Shown here piece after piece: positions 16,700 to 24,739 of a stretch of DNA of 64,000 nt. Position 1 is the first letter of the stretch; every line of letters begins with the position of its first letter. The translations under genes and the position numbers were made by a program. Below the pieces are notes generated by a model, which did no database searches, had not been told where the DNA came from, and saw only the letters and a list, made by a program, of their open reading frames with translations. Source of the stretch: Clostridia bacterium. GTDB taxonomy: Bacteria; Bacillota; Clostridia; Oscillospirales; Acutalibacteraceae. The stretch covers positions 227,197 through 291,196 of the forward strand of contig JAFXAP010000008.1 in assembly GCA_017516965.1 (NCBI GenBank). The letters are read 5' to 3'.

Positions 16700-18415
16700 A
16701 TGGAAGAAAAACAAATTACGGGCTATCCGTCAATAGACAAGCCTTGGTTAAAATACTATACTGAAGAAGCCATTAATGCTACTTTGCCCGAATGTTCTGT
16801 GTATGATTATCTTGTAGAGTGCAACAAAAACCATTTGGATGATGTTGCAATAAACTACTTTGACCGAAAAATTACTTTTAGAGAGTTGTTTGACAACATT
16901 GAGAGAGCAACAAAGGGGTTTGCCTCTATTGGTCTTAATAAGGGTGATATTATTGTTATGGCAACAGTAACAACACCCGAAACGATATATAGTTTTTATG
17001 CCCTTAATCGTTTAGGTGTGGTCGCTAATATGGTTGACCCTCGTACAAGCACCGAAGGAATCAAAGACTATATTGAGGAAGTTAATGCAACCTGTGTTTT
17101 GACGATTGATGTTGCTTTACCCAAAATTGAAAAAGCAATCATTGGAACAAATGTCAATCAAATTGTTGTCGTTTCTCCTGCCGACTCACTTGCACAACCC
17201 AAAAAACTACTTTTTAAGATTTTTAACCGTTCTCCAAAGTTGTCAGAGAAATGCCTTGTATGGCCCAAGATTTTGAAAAACAGCACCAATCAAACATTTA
17301 CTATTGCACCGTATGAGAAAGATGTTTGTTGTGCCATTGAGCATACAGGTGGTACTACAGGTATGCCAAAGGGTGTAATGCTCACAAATGACAATTTTAA
17401 TGCTGCAACCTCACAAATTAAATATTCGCCATTGAGAATGGAAAGAAAAGATAGATTCTTGAATATTATGCCACCTTTTATTGCTTATGGTATGGTTTTG
17501 GGAATCCATACAGCCCTCACTCACGGTTGGGAATCAATTTTAATTCCCAAGTTTGACCCTAAAGATTTTAGCGATTTGATTTTGAAATATCGCCCTTCGG
17601 GTATAATGGGTGTACCTACATATTTTGAAGGCCTTATGGATGACCCGAAACTGAAAGGTGCAGACCTTTCCTGTATCAAGGTAGTTCTTGTTGGCGGTGA
17701 TAAAACACAGGTTGAGTTTGAAAAGCGAGTAAACACCTTCTTTGCAGAGCATAATGCCAACATCCATTTGAGCAAAGGTTATAGTATGACTGAAGCAAGT
17801 TCAACCGCAACATTTGCCTTTGAAGAAATTAACAAACTCGGTAGCAATGGTATTCCTTTTACCGAAACAATCGTATCTGCATTTGAACCCGACACAGATA
17901 AGGAATTAAAAGTCAATGAATCGGGAGAGATTTGCATTTTCACACCCACAATGATGCTTGGGTACTATGGAAAGCCCAACGAAACAAACAAGGTTTTGAA
18001 AAAGCATTCAGACGGCAGAATATGGATTCATTCGGGCGATTTAGGACACATTGATGAAGATGGTTGTGTTTACATTGATGGTCGCCTGAAAAGAATGATT
18101 ATTCGCTTTGACGGATTTAAGGTATTTCCTCCATTCATTGAAAATGTCTTAACAACTCACAAGGCAGTTGAATCCTGCTGTGCAGTCGGCACTCCCGATA
18201 AATCTCATAGTCAAGGACAATTACCAATTGCTCATATCGTTTTAAAACCCGAATACAAAGGGAGAGAAACAGTGGTTGAATTTGAATTAGTAGAGTTATG
18301 CAAAAACGAACTTCCCGAATATGCACAACCCTCGGCATATAAGTTCCGTGAAACATTACCTGTAACACCCATTGGCAAAGTTGATTTTAAAGCACTTGAA
18401 CAAGAGAATGATTAA
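16700..18415 (+). CDS. AMP-forming acyl-CoA synthetase/ligase (ANL superfamily)
   Basis: The 571-residue cytosolic enzyme activates a carboxylic acid with ATP and passes it to CoA or another thiol. Visible motifs are the phosphate-binding 'IEHTGGTTGMPKGVMLTN' (about 214-231), 'KGYSMTEASSTATFAF', 'WIHSGDLGHIDEDGCVYIDGRLKRMIIRFDGFKVFP' at the hinge, and the catalytic Lys near the end in 'TPIGKVDFKAL'. The acid substrate cannot be read from sequence. AT-ending codons and use of TTG for Leu differ from mfd upstream. Sandwiched between the structured RNA and an integrated element, it may itself have been acquired. GGGGGAT serves as the ribosome site. Confidence 0.88.
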   Translation: MEEKQITGYPSIDKPWLKYYTEEAINATLPECSVYDYLVECNKNHLDDVAINYFDRKITFRELFDNIERATKGFASIGLNKGDIIVMATVTTPETIYSFYALNRLGVVANMVDPRTSTEGIKDYIEEVNATCVLTIDVALPKIEKAIIGTNVNQIVVVSPADSLAQPKKLLFKIFNRSPKLSEKCLVWPKILKNSTNQTFTIAPYEKDVCCAIEHTGGTTGMPKGVMLTNDNFNAATSQIKYSPLRMERKDRFLNIMPPFIAYGMVLGIHTALTHGWESILIPKFDPKDFSDLILKYRPSGIMGVPTYFEGLMDDPKLKGADLSCIKVVLVGGDKTQVEFEKRVNTFFAEHNANIHLSKGYSMTEASSTATFAFEEINKLGSNGIPFTETIVSAFEPDTDKELKVNESGEICIFTPTMMLGYYGKPNETNKVLKKHSDGRIWIHSGDLGHIDEDGCVYIDGRLKRMIIRFDGFKVFPPFIENVLTTHKAVESCCAVGTPDKSHSQGQLPIAHIVLKPEYKGRETVVEFELVELCKNELPEYAQPSAYKFRETLPVTPIGKVDFKALEQEND

Positions 18416-18417
18416 AA

Positions 18418-18454
18418 AAAAGGACTATGACATTTCGCGTGTCATAGTCCTTTT
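18418..18454 (+). terminator. Terminator of the ligase gene
   Basis: AAAAGGACTATGACA pairs perfectly with TGTCATAGTCCTTTT over 15 bp around a 7-base loop. Confidence 0.92.
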
Positions 18455-18462
18455 AAAATAAC

Positions 18463-18482
18463 TTGCACCAAGTTTGCACCAA
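18463..18482. repeat. Two phased TTGCACCAA repeats outside the element
   Basis: TTGCACCAA occurs at 18463-18471 and 18474-18482, offset by 11 bases, one helical turn. This is the layout of integrase arm-type sites, but the sequence differs from the GACATCA arms of the adjacent element. It may be a remnant of another integration. Confidence 0.5.
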
Positions 18483-18503
18483 AGCGAAAATCAAGGCAAA
18501 AAG

Positions 18504-18538
18504 AAAACCCCGAAAACCGTGATGGTTTCGGGGTTTTT
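18504..18538. terminator. Strong hairpin between the ligase gene and the element
   Basis: AAAACCCCGAAA pairs with TTTCGGGGTTTT, with two further C-G pairs near the loop. T-rich tracts follow on both strands, so it can act in either direction and would insulate the element boundary. Confidence 0.8.
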
Positions 18539-18559
18539 GTAATCTTCGAAAAATATAAG

Positions 18560-18573
18560 ATTATCTCTTTGAG
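18560..18573. repeat. Left attachment-site core (attL)
   Basis: ATTATCTCTTTGAG, identical to 24740-24753. It lies 120 bases outside the left arm-type repeats, on the integrase side. Confidence 0.72.
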
Positions 18574-18692
18574 TTATAAGAACGGTGTTTTGTACCGTTT
18601 TGAACTGTTTTGAAAAGTCCTTTATTATAGCGGTTTACTTGCTTTATTGTATCATATCGTTTCGTAAATTTCAAGACCGTTTTATATTTTGG

Positions 18693-18720
18693 GACATCAA
18701 ACAGACATCAGCAGACATCA
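18693..18720. repeat. Left integrase arm-type sites
   Basis: GACATCA occurs three times, at 18693, 18704 and 18714, spaced 11 and 10 bases in the same orientation. It lies immediately beyond the stop codon of the integrase gene. Confidence 0.72.
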
Positions 18721-18725
18721 AAATA

Positions 18726-19859
18726 CTATTGCAATTTTAAGGAAATCAAGTCTGCAACCTTTGCCTTTGCACTGTCAAGAACATCTGCATACACATTCGC
18801 AGTTGTTGATACATCAGAATGACCGAGCAATTCAGAAACTATTTTCAAGTCGATACCGCTATTTATTAAAAGTGTGGCGTTGCAGTGCCTTAAACTATGT
18901 AATGTTATAAAGTCAAAGTCCGTACCTTTAACAAAACGCCTGAATTGTGTATTGAGTCCTGACCTGTCAACATAATTGCCGCTATCGGTTGTAAAGACCA
19001 TTTCAGGATATTTATAATCTTTTCCGAGTTTTGCTATCTTTTCATCATTGTATTGTTTCTGCTCTAAAAAGATTTTTGCCAATATATCCGATAATGCAAT
19101 ATATCTATTACTTGTTTTAGTTTTCGGCGGTTGTAACCAATGCTTACCGCCTACATCTGTTAGTGTGTTTTCAATGTGAATAGTTTTATTTTCAAAGTCT
19201 ATATCTTGCCAACGCAGAGCCAAACATTCACCCGAACGCATACCTGTATATAACAAAACTTTAATAATACGGTTGAACTGTGTGCTATCTTCAACCATTT
19301 TCAATAAGTCTTTCGCTTGATGTTCATTAAGGAAAGGCTTTTTTTCTTTTGGTTGCTTTGCCTTTGGTAATATAACCGCTTTTGTGCAAGGTGTTTCTTT
19401 TATGAAACCCTGTTCAACAGCACGAGCGAAAATACTTTGAAGAATAACATATACTTTTCTGCAAGTCGCAGGGGCGTATGTGCGAGTCTTAAAAAAGGCG
19501 GTTATCTTTGCAGGGGTAAAGTCTTTTAGTTTGATATTTCCGAGTTCGGGCAATAAGTGGTTTTTTATCTGACTTTCATAATTATATGCTGTAATCTCTT
19601 TTAGTTCATTTTTTGCATAGTTATCAATAAACCATTCAGCCATATCACAGAAACGCATATTTTCATTTAATGAAGTCATACCCTTGCATTTTCTTTCAAA
19701 TTCAATAGCGAATTCGTGAGCAAGTTTCTCAGCCTTTTTCGGTGTAGTATTTTCAGGTGGTTTATATGTGGTTGTTTTTCGTATCTTTTTACCGTTCACA
19801 TCAAGACCAAGAGAAACGACAATCTGAAAAGTGTTTCCACGCTTATTTACTGTTGCCAC
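18726..19859 (-). CDS. int: Tyrosine recombinase (phage-type integrase)
   Basis: The enzyme inserts and excises the element by recombination between att sites. The 377 residues hold an N-terminal arm-binding domain (about 1-60), a core-binding SAM-like domain (about 65-165) and a C-terminal catalytic domain. The active site is complete: Arg208 in TGMRSGE, His321 and Arg324 in HSLRH, His347 in LLGHSDVSTT and Tyr357. The gene faces the left end, typical for phage and island integrases. Its start overlaps the end of the repressor gene by 17 bases, so the two are probably one transcript. Confidence 0.96.
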   Translation of the reverse strand: MATVNKRGNTFQIVVSLGLDVNGKKIRKTTTYKPPENTTPKKAEKLAHEFAIEFERKCKGMTSLNENMRFCDMAEWFIDNYAKNELKEITAYNYESQIKNHLLPELGNIKLKDFTPAKITAFFKTRTYAPATCRKVYVILQSIFARAVEQGFIKETPCTKAVILPKAKQPKEKKPFLNEHQAKDLLKMVEDSTQFNRIIKVLLYTGMRSGECLALRWQDIDFENKTIHIENTLTDVGGKHWLQPPKTKTSNRYIALSDILAKIFLEQKQYNDEKIAKLGKDYKYPEMVFTTDSGNYVDRSGLNTQFRRFVKGTDFDFITLHSLRHCNATLLINSGIDLKIVSELLGHSDVSTTANVYADVLDSAKAKVADLISLKLQ

Positions 19860-20442
19860 TGTTTACGCCTGCCTTTTCTTTAAATAAATGAATTAATTTT
19901 AATTCAACAAAATCGCATATTTCATTTTCAAAACGGTTCATTTCTCCAAGTGATAGAACAACTGTTTGATTGTCTTTTCTGATTTTATATCCATTGTTCA
20001 ATTCATCAAAATAGTCTTGAATCGAACTTGCATTTGATAAATTTGGCGGTGTTATTTCGTAATTTGTTAACATAGCAAAAGCACATAGTCCAGAATACAA
20101 CAAATCGCCCTCTTTATTCATATTATCAATGGCACTATAAAATCGGGCAGCTTCCGTTTCATAATCTGTCTCTCCAAGTAAATAAGAAGCCTGCACGCCT
20201 AAAACCTTTCCAAAAAGTCGAGCATATTCAGCTGATATTTGTCTTGTCCCATTTTCAATATAACTAACTTGCTTTTCATTTCGTGATTTTCCGTTATTTT
20301 CGGGAAGTGCCTCTACCTCCATTATAAGTTCTTCCTGTGTTAACCCCTTTTTCTCTCTACAAGCCCTCAATCTTTCACCACAAATTTTTTTCTTGTTTTC
20401 AGAGGTAACACTTTCAGTTAATGTTTTTGTTACTTTTCCCAT
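19843..20442 (-). CDS. XRE-family repressor of the element
   Basis: From the ATG at 20442 (GGAG nine bases before it; 13 extra upstream codons lack such a site) the protein has 199 residues. Residues about 18-85 form a lambda-type helix-turn-helix: 'RLRACREKKGLTQEELIMEVE' and 'EKQVSYIENGTRQISAEYARLFGKVLGVQASYLLGET'. The remaining part is helical and of no known family; it contains no visible peptidase or autocleavage motif. It is transcribed away from the Cro-like gene with palindromic operator candidates between them. This is the architecture of a lysogeny-type switch. Confidence 0.88.
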   Translation of the reverse strand: MGKVTKTLTESVTSENKKKICGERLRACREKKGLTQEELIMEVEALPENNGKSRNEKQVSYIENGTRQISAEYARLFGKVLGVQASYLLGETDYETEAARFYSAIDNMNKEGDLLYSGLCAFAMLTNYEITPPNLSNASSIQDYFDELNNGYKIRKDNQTVVLSLGEMNRFENEICDFVELKLIHLFKEKAGVNSGNSK

Positions 20443-20466
20443 TGTATCAACTCCAATATATGATAT

Positions 20467-20545
20467 TTGTAACACAAACAAATGTAACCTTGTTGTTCTG
20501 TTTACGTAACATTTATGTTACAATAAGTATACAACAACTTGTTGT
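20467..20545. promoter_or_regulatory. Divergent control region with operator palindromes
   Basis: Between the repressor and Cro-like genes lie GTAACATTTATGTTAC (20506-20521, 7-bp arms), a second palindrome ACAACAACTTGTTGT (20531-20545), and two TGTAAC half-sites at 20468 and 20483. These are likely operators for the XRE and Cro-like proteins. Confidence 0.65.
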
Positions 20546-20579
20546 AGATGTCAATAGTAAAATAAAAGGTGGTGAAAAA

Positions 20580-20786
20580 ATGAAGGCAAATAAAGATATT
20601 CGAGATATGGTTGAAGAAAAAGGGTTTTGCCTGTGGGAACTTGCAGAAGCATTAAAATTAAGTAGTGATTCTGCGTTATCAAGAAAGCTTCGCCGTGAAC
20701 TATCAAATGAAGAAAAGCAACTTATTTTCAAAACACTTGACCGAATGGTAGAGCAACGTTCGAACAAAGAACTCAAAAAGAAATAA
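20580..20786 (+). CDS. Small Cro-like DNA-binding protein
   Basis: The 68-residue protein has a predicted helix-turn-helix 'DIRDMVEEKGFCLWELAEALKLSSDSALSRKLRRELSNEEKQLIFKTLDRMV', in the style of small phage Cro/CII or XRE proteins in which the second helix is followed by 'SRKLRREL'. The ATG at 20580 is preceded by AAAGGTGGTG. It is the first gene rightward from the divergent operator region, so it is likely the early antagonist of the repressor. The family is judged by pattern only. Confidence 0.72.
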   Translation: MKANKDIRDMVEEKGFCLWELAEALKLSSDSALSRKLRRELSNEEKQLIFKTLDRMVEQRSNKELKKK

Positions 20787-20807
20787 TAACATCGTGAAAG
20801 GATATTT

Positions 20808-21002
20808 ATGAGCAAAACATTTTATACCGTGCGAGAGGTTGCACACACAGGAATATTAAGCGAATATGCTTTAAGGTTAATGCTGAAATCGGACAACCCT
20901 CCCCCACATATTAAAATTAACAAAAAGGTAAAGATAAACTATCCCCTTTTTATTGAATGGCTTGATATTGAAAGCAAAAAAGGCGGTGTGTTAATTGAGT
21001 GA
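20808..21002 (+). CDS. Excisionase-like winged-helix protein
   Basis: The 64-residue protein starts 'FYTVREVAHTGILSEYALRLMLKSDNPPPHIKINKKVKINYPLFIEWLD', the MerR/excisionase layout in which a short helix-turn-helix is followed by a wing and a 'W' helix. In integrated elements such proteins bend the attachment DNA and steer the integrase towards excision. GAAAGGAT lies before the ATG. Its last codons overlap the next gene, so the proteins are translationally coupled. Confidence 0.8.
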   Translation: MSKTFYTVREVAHTGILSEYALRLMLKSDNPPPHIKINKKVKINYPLFIEWLDIESKKGGVLIE

Positions 21003-22215
21003 TAACGAATATATAAATAAATTGCTCAATTATGGTATGAGTATTGAAGAACTTGAACACTACAAACAAAATGGTTTCACTATGCAAGAAGTATATGAAA
21101 GTTTCTTAAACGTCAAACGCATAGCAAAAACTGCTGCCGAATTCGGAGAAGATAACACCTCTTTTGTATGGACTCCGTATATACCTATCGGAGATTATAC
21201 AGTTCTTATGGCTGACGGTGGCACAGGAAAAACTATTTTCTGCTGTGGTATTGCGGCGACAATAAGCCGTGGTGAATGTTTACCAAGTAATAGCACAATA
21301 AAAGAAAAGTCCACGCCTGCAAATACGCTTATTATATCGGCAGAAGATAGAGGCGAGTTGTTAAAAAAGAGACTTGTTTCTTCAGGTGCAGATTTGCACA
21401 AAGTCTATATATTGGACTGTATGGACTCCGAGGGAATGAATTTTACAAATGATTATGACGACTTTATGGAAACAATTAAGCGTTACAATCCTAAACTTGT
21501 AATAATTGACCCGTGGCACGCTTTTTTGGGTGCTGACGTGGATATTAACCGAGTTAATGCTGTACGCCCTGTATTTCAAAGACTTGCAAATATGGCAAAA
21601 GTTTGTAATTGTGGTATGGTTCTTGTTTCTCACGTCAACAAAAGGGCACAGGGCGAAAACGCCAATAATGCCGCAACAGGTTCAACGGATTTTATAAACG
21701 CCGCTCGTTCTGCTATGCGTGTTATTTTCAACGATAATCCTACTGAAAAAGATACCCGAATTATTGTACACACAAAATCAAACTATGCAGAATTAGGTAC
21801 ATCAATAAAATTCAGAATTACAAAAGACGGCGGCTGTCAATGGGCAGGTTTTAGTGATATAACAAGAAAAACGCTTGAAGATGCCGCAAGGTTTCACAAA
21901 ACACCAACGGAAATGCTTAACCAACAAAACGCCCAAGATACCACAAACTATGCACTGATAGAAGCAATTAAAGAAAAAGCAATCAAGGGAAAAATTGTAA
22001 ATATCAGTTATGAAGAAATGAAACAATCCAACGGTTCAGATATTTTCGGTATCAGCCAACCTAAACGAGCATTAGAAAGTGTAATCCCAAGTTTACAAGA
22101 TTATGGTATATCTATTCAGACAGGAAAAACAGTTAAATACAACGGCAGAACTCACAACGGTTTTAGTATTTATCAAAACGAAAGCATTGAAGACCTTGAG
22201 GCAGATTTACCCTGA
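20995..22215 (+). CDS. RepA-like hexameric ATPase/helicase (AAA_25 type)
   Basis: The 406-residue protein has a RecA-fold core with Walker A 'ADGGTGKT' (about 73-80), Walker B 'LVIIDPWHAFLG', and the family's downstream block 'LVSHVNKRAQGENANNAATGSTDFINAARSAMRVIF'. These match plasmid RepA and phage-satellite replicative helicases that load at an origin and unwind DNA. The C-terminal 120 residues look like a winged-helix region. The TTG start overlaps the excisionase stop. A replication protein makes autonomous replication after excision likely. No separate primase is seen. Confidence 0.85.
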   Translation: MSDNEYINKLLNYGMSIEELEHYKQNGFTMQEVYESFLNVKRIAKTAAEFGEDNTSFVWTPYIPIGDYTVLMADGGTGKTIFCCGIAATISRGECLPSNSTIKEKSTPANTLIISAEDRGELLKKRLVSSGADLHKVYILDCMDSEGMNFTNDYDDFMETIKRYNPKLVIIDPWHAFLGADVDINRVNAVRPVFQRLANMAKVCNCGMVLVSHVNKRAQGENANNAATGSTDFINAARSAMRVIFNDNPTEKDTRIIVHTKSNYAELGTSIKFRITKDGGCQWAGFSDITRKTLEDAARFHKTPTEMLNQQNAQDTTNYALIEAIKEKAIKGKIVNISYEEMKQSNGSDIFGISQPKRALESVIPSLQDYGISIQTGKTVKYNGRTHNGFSIYQNESIEDLEADLP

Positions 22216-22342
22216 TAAGTCAATAATATTTTCTTATTCTCTGTTAGGGTATAGTTTTATATACTTTATTGTCTTTTCTATTAAAAATACATTAAGTCTG
22301 TAAAGTCTATAAATACACACACAACAAAAGGCAGGTGATAAT

Positions 22343-22501
22343 ATGGCTGACTATAATAAAATGCTTATTGATTTATTGAATGAAAAAATTTTGCATTTAA
22401 CCAATTTGAATGACGCAAAACGGCGTGAAATCAATAGGTTAAAAAAGCGTATAAGGGAGTTGGAAAAACTAAATGATAAAAACACTCAAGAAACATATTA
22501 A
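22343..22501 (+). CDS. 52-residue basic coiled-coil protein
   Basis: A short reading frame begins at an ATG preceded by AGGCAGGTG and encodes a helical protein: 'MADYNKMLIDLLNEKILHLT', then a basic heptad-rich region with KRREI, RLKKRIREL and EKL repeats. It has no cysteines and no known domain. Similar small basic helical proteins are common in phage and satellite early regions. It lies between the RepA-like and TerS-like genes in the same direction. The good ribosome site and clean placement support it as real. Confidence 0.6.
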   Translation: MADYNKMLIDLLNEKILHLTNLNDAKRREINRLKKRIRELEKLNDKNTQETY

Positions 22502-22545
22502 ACGATTATTTGCGAAATTTGCTACAAATAAAGGGGGTGTAATGT

Positions 22546-22914
22546 GTGCAAAGAAAGAACGACGAGATAATTCTATCTGCCTTAATTGCCGCAGGTTCAA
22601 TTCGTGCCGCTGCCAAAATCGCAGACGTTTCAGAAACGACAATCAGAACGAGGCTGAATGATGATGATTTTCGGCAAAGGTATGAGCAAGCAAAAGGGGC
22701 GATTTTAACCGAGGCTTGCGACGCTCTTTCCGCTCGTTTAACCCTTGCTGTTGATACATTGTGCGAGGTGTTAGAAGATACCAAAAACGCCGCTACAGTT
22801 AGAGTATCAGCGGCAAGCGAGATTTTGCGACAGGGACTACGTTATATTGAAGTCGCAAACATTCTTACAAGATTAGAAGCCATTGAAAAGGCACAAAAAG
22901 ATAACAATTATTGA
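22546..22914 (+). CDS. Helix-turn-helix protein resembling a phage small terminase subunit
   Basis: The 122-residue protein begins with a GTG preceded by AAAGGGGGTG. Its N-terminus 'IILSALIAAGSIRAAAKIADVSETTIRTRLNDDDFRQRYEQAKG' is a Trp-repressor/TerS-type helix-turn-helix. It continues into two long helices ('LSARLTLAVDTLCEVLEDTKNAATVRVSAASEILRQGLRYIEVANILTRLEAIEKA'), the layout of small terminase subunits of pac-type phages. In phage-inducible islands TerS redirects helper-phage packaging. No large terminase is present here. A purely regulatory function is the alternative. Confidence 0.62.
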   Translation: MQRKNDEIILSALIAAGSIRAAAKIADVSETTIRTRLNDDDFRQRYEQAKGAILTEACDALSARLTLAVDTLCEVLEDTKNAATVRVSAASEILRQGLRYIEVANILTRLEAIEKAQKDNNY

Positions 22915-22936
22915 TTTGAAAGGAATTGATTATATT

Positions 22937-23515
22937 ATGACTACAAAAAGAGATTTTTATTGGGATATTAGAGGTATTGTAAAATCTGTTATTGATGAAT
23001 TAACCGAGTTGGACAAACAAGAAAAAGCCATTGAGGACAAAATCAAAAGCAACCGTTATTCTCCGAAAATCGTTCAGGGCGAGTTAAAACCCGAACTGAC
23101 AAGTATTAGACGAAAAAGAGAGGCAATGCGTGAGGACGGTGTTTCTGCTGTTAGAACAAGAGCAAACGAATATATTGCAGAACTTCGAAAGGCAGACCAA
23201 CTAAACCCCGATAATTTAACTGATGATATTAAACTGTTACAATCGGGCATTGCTCTTTCGGTTGATGATTTAGAAATGCTCTTTGACCGTAATGCAGGTA
23301 ACAGTACAATGCAAAAGTTAATTACTGATTTTGCAAAACAGCACGACAGGGATATTCAGCGTTATTATAGACCGGCAAATGCTGACTTGATAAAAGGTGT
23401 TGAAAACATACCTGAAGTAATGCGAATTGTACTTAAATGGCACAATAAACCCGATATTTTCAACAACCACGTTGGAGAGGGTTCTGACCTCGATAAATTT
23501 TTGCGTGATGAATAA
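22937..23515 (+). CDS. Hypothetical helical protein of the element
   Basis: I do not recognise a family. From the ATG at 22937 (GAAAGGAATTG upstream; an earlier ATG overlaps the previous gene without a ribosome site) the protein has 192 residues. It is strongly charged and helical: 'DELTELDKQEKAIEDKIKSNRYSPKIVQGELKPELTSIRRKREAM' looks like a coiled coil of the kind found in phage scaffold-like or minor structural proteins. There is no signal peptide or membrane segment. The stop overlaps the next start. Confidence 0.7.
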   Translation: MTTKRDFYWDIRGIVKSVIDELTELDKQEKAIEDKIKSNRYSPKIVQGELKPELTSIRRKREAMREDGVSAVRTRANEYIAELRKADQLNPDNLTDDIKLLQSGIALSVDDLEMLFDRNAGNSTMQKLITDFAKQHDRDIQRYYRPANADLIKGVENIPEVMRIVLKWHNKPDIFNNHVGEGSDLDKFLRDE

Positions 23516-23798
23516 GGGAATAAAAAGTGTAGAACTGCGTTTGCAAGACATTGAAAAGCAATTAAAAATAGAACCTGTACCGAGTTTTCAAGAATTCAAA
23601 AGTGAGTGGGAAAGAATGGACTCTCTTTCCTGCTCCGTTCTTGCGGCAGAAGCGGAAAGCGGAGATTTTGAAAGTATGAACCGAGCAAGACGAAAATATA
23701 TGCTTGCAGTTAGAACATACTTGCTTGATATGGGCTTGATTGATAAAAATGCAAAAAGTTTTCAAGAAATTGCAGACGAATTGGAGAAAGAAAATTGA
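23508..23798 (+). CDS. Hypothetical small protein of the element
   Basis: 96 residues from an ATG that overlaps the stop of the preceding gene. It is mostly helical and charged, beginning 'MNKGIKSVELRLQDIEKQLK' and ending 'SFQEIADELEKEN'. No known domain is visible. The overlaps on both sides (8 bases before, 4 bases after) show that it is translated as part of the small-protein row. Confidence 0.7.
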   Translation: MNKGIKSVELRLQDIEKQLKIEPVPSFQEFKSEWERMDSLSCSVLAAEAESGDFESMNRARRKYMLAVRTYLLDMGLIDKNAKSFQEIADELEKEN

Positions 23799-24019
23799 AA
23801 GATATACTATCACGCTTAAAAGAGTTAGAACGAACGCAACCGTCAAGAGTCGCTGTGTTCTATCCTGACGGAAAAAGAGTTGAAGTCAATGCCTTAAAAG
23901 CCTTTAATATGGCTGTAAATTGCCCTGATAACATTTCTTTTCAAGCAATAGATAACAAGGCTATGACAACATTATTAAACGCTGTGAGGGAGTCCACAGC
24001 AAAGGCGGTGGACGAATGA
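23795..24019 (+). CDS. Hypothetical small protein of the element
   Basis: 74 residues from a TTG overlapping the previous stop, with GGAGAAAG before it. The sequence 'LKELERTQPSRVAVFYPDGKRVEVNALKAFNMAVN' suggests a small alpha/beta protein. No family is recognised. Start TTG is inferred from the overlap pattern of the whole row. Confidence 0.65.
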   Translation: MKDILSRLKELERTQPSRVAVFYPDGKRVEVNALKAFNMAVNCPDNISFQAIDNKAMTTLLNAVRESTAKAVDE

Positions 24020-24243
24020 CCGATAAGGAAAAAGCCGCTATCTGTTTAATGTGTGATAAGCCTGAATGTACAGGTGAGGCAAAATGCTTTACGGAAAGGA
24101 AAAAAGAGTATCTAAAGAAATATAATAAAGAACGCCGAAAAGGTGAACAAGCACTCAATTATATTTGCAATGTAGAATACTCAAAAGCCAAAAGGAAAGC
24201 AAGAATGACGGCTATAAATAAACACAGAAAGGATAATGCCTAA
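24016..24243 (+). CDS. Small Cys-rich basic protein, possible zinc-binding
   Basis: 75 residues from an ATG in an ATGA overlap. The N-terminal part has four Cys in 'CLMCDKPECTGEAKC', a spacing compatible with one zinc site. The remainder is strongly basic ('KKEYLKKYNKERRKGEQ', 'KAKRKARMTAINKHRKDNA'), suggesting nucleic-acid binding. Similar small proteins occur in phage and satellite early regions. Its role is unknown. Confidence 0.68.
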   Translation: MTDKEKAAICLMCDKPECTGEAKCFTERKKEYLKKYNKERRKGEQALNYICNVEYSKAKRKARMTAINKHRKDNA

Positions 24244-24531
24244 ATGAAAGTAGCAAAACGTCTTGAAAGTATTGAGACACATATTGAAATGTTGACAAAA
24301 TATGCTCCGATTATTGTGGCTATTGATAAACATATTCATTATGACGAACTACCCAAAGACGAATATAAAACCCTTTATTGCGAGTATATCGGCATAGACC
24401 GAGAAACCTTTGAAAAGGTGGCTGTTATGGTTTTAGGTGATTTACATATCATTTTGCGAAAAATCGAACCGCCTACTGATAAAGAACTTCAGGCAATTAT
24501 TGCAGAGGTTGAAGAAAAGGTTTTGAATTAA
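24244..24531 (+). CDS. Hypothetical helical protein, last gene of the element
   Basis: 95 residues, start codon directly after the previous stop. The composition is acidic with 'KRLESIETHIEMLTKYAPIIVAIDKHIHYDELPKDEYKTLYCEYIGIDRETFEKVAVMV'. No known family is recognised. It closes the rightward row, 134 bases before the right arm-type sites. Confidence 0.68.
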   Translation: MKVAKRLESIETHIEMLTKYAPIIVAIDKHIHYDELPKDEYKTLYCEYIGIDRETFEKVAVMVLGDLHIILRKIEPPTDKELQAIIAEVEEKVLN

Positions 24532-24565
24532 ATTGATTATTCCTTTATAAAGTCTCCTTTCTAAA

Positions 24566-24600
24566 AGAGAACCGTTCGGCATATTGTCGGGCGGTTTTCT
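24566..24600 (+). terminator. Weak hairpin after the last gene of the element
   Basis: AGAGAACCG pairs with CGGTTTTCT with one G-T pair around a 17-base loop, but only a short T-poor tail follows. It may end the rightward transcript inefficiently. Confidence 0.35.
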
Positions 24601-24664
24601 GCTACAAATAAAAAGGCGGCTGACCGTAAAATCAACCGCATTTTTGCTATTTTTCTATCATTCG

Positions 24665-24682
24665 GACATCAAACGGACATCA
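24665..24682. repeat. Right integrase arm-type sites
   Basis: GACATCA at 24665-24671 and 24676-24682, 11 bases apart, same sequence and orientation as the left arms. Confidence 0.72.
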
Positions 24683-24739
24683 AAAAAGGCTTGCAACAAG
24701 GCGTAAACCCTGTAAACAAGCCATTTTCTTGATAAAATA

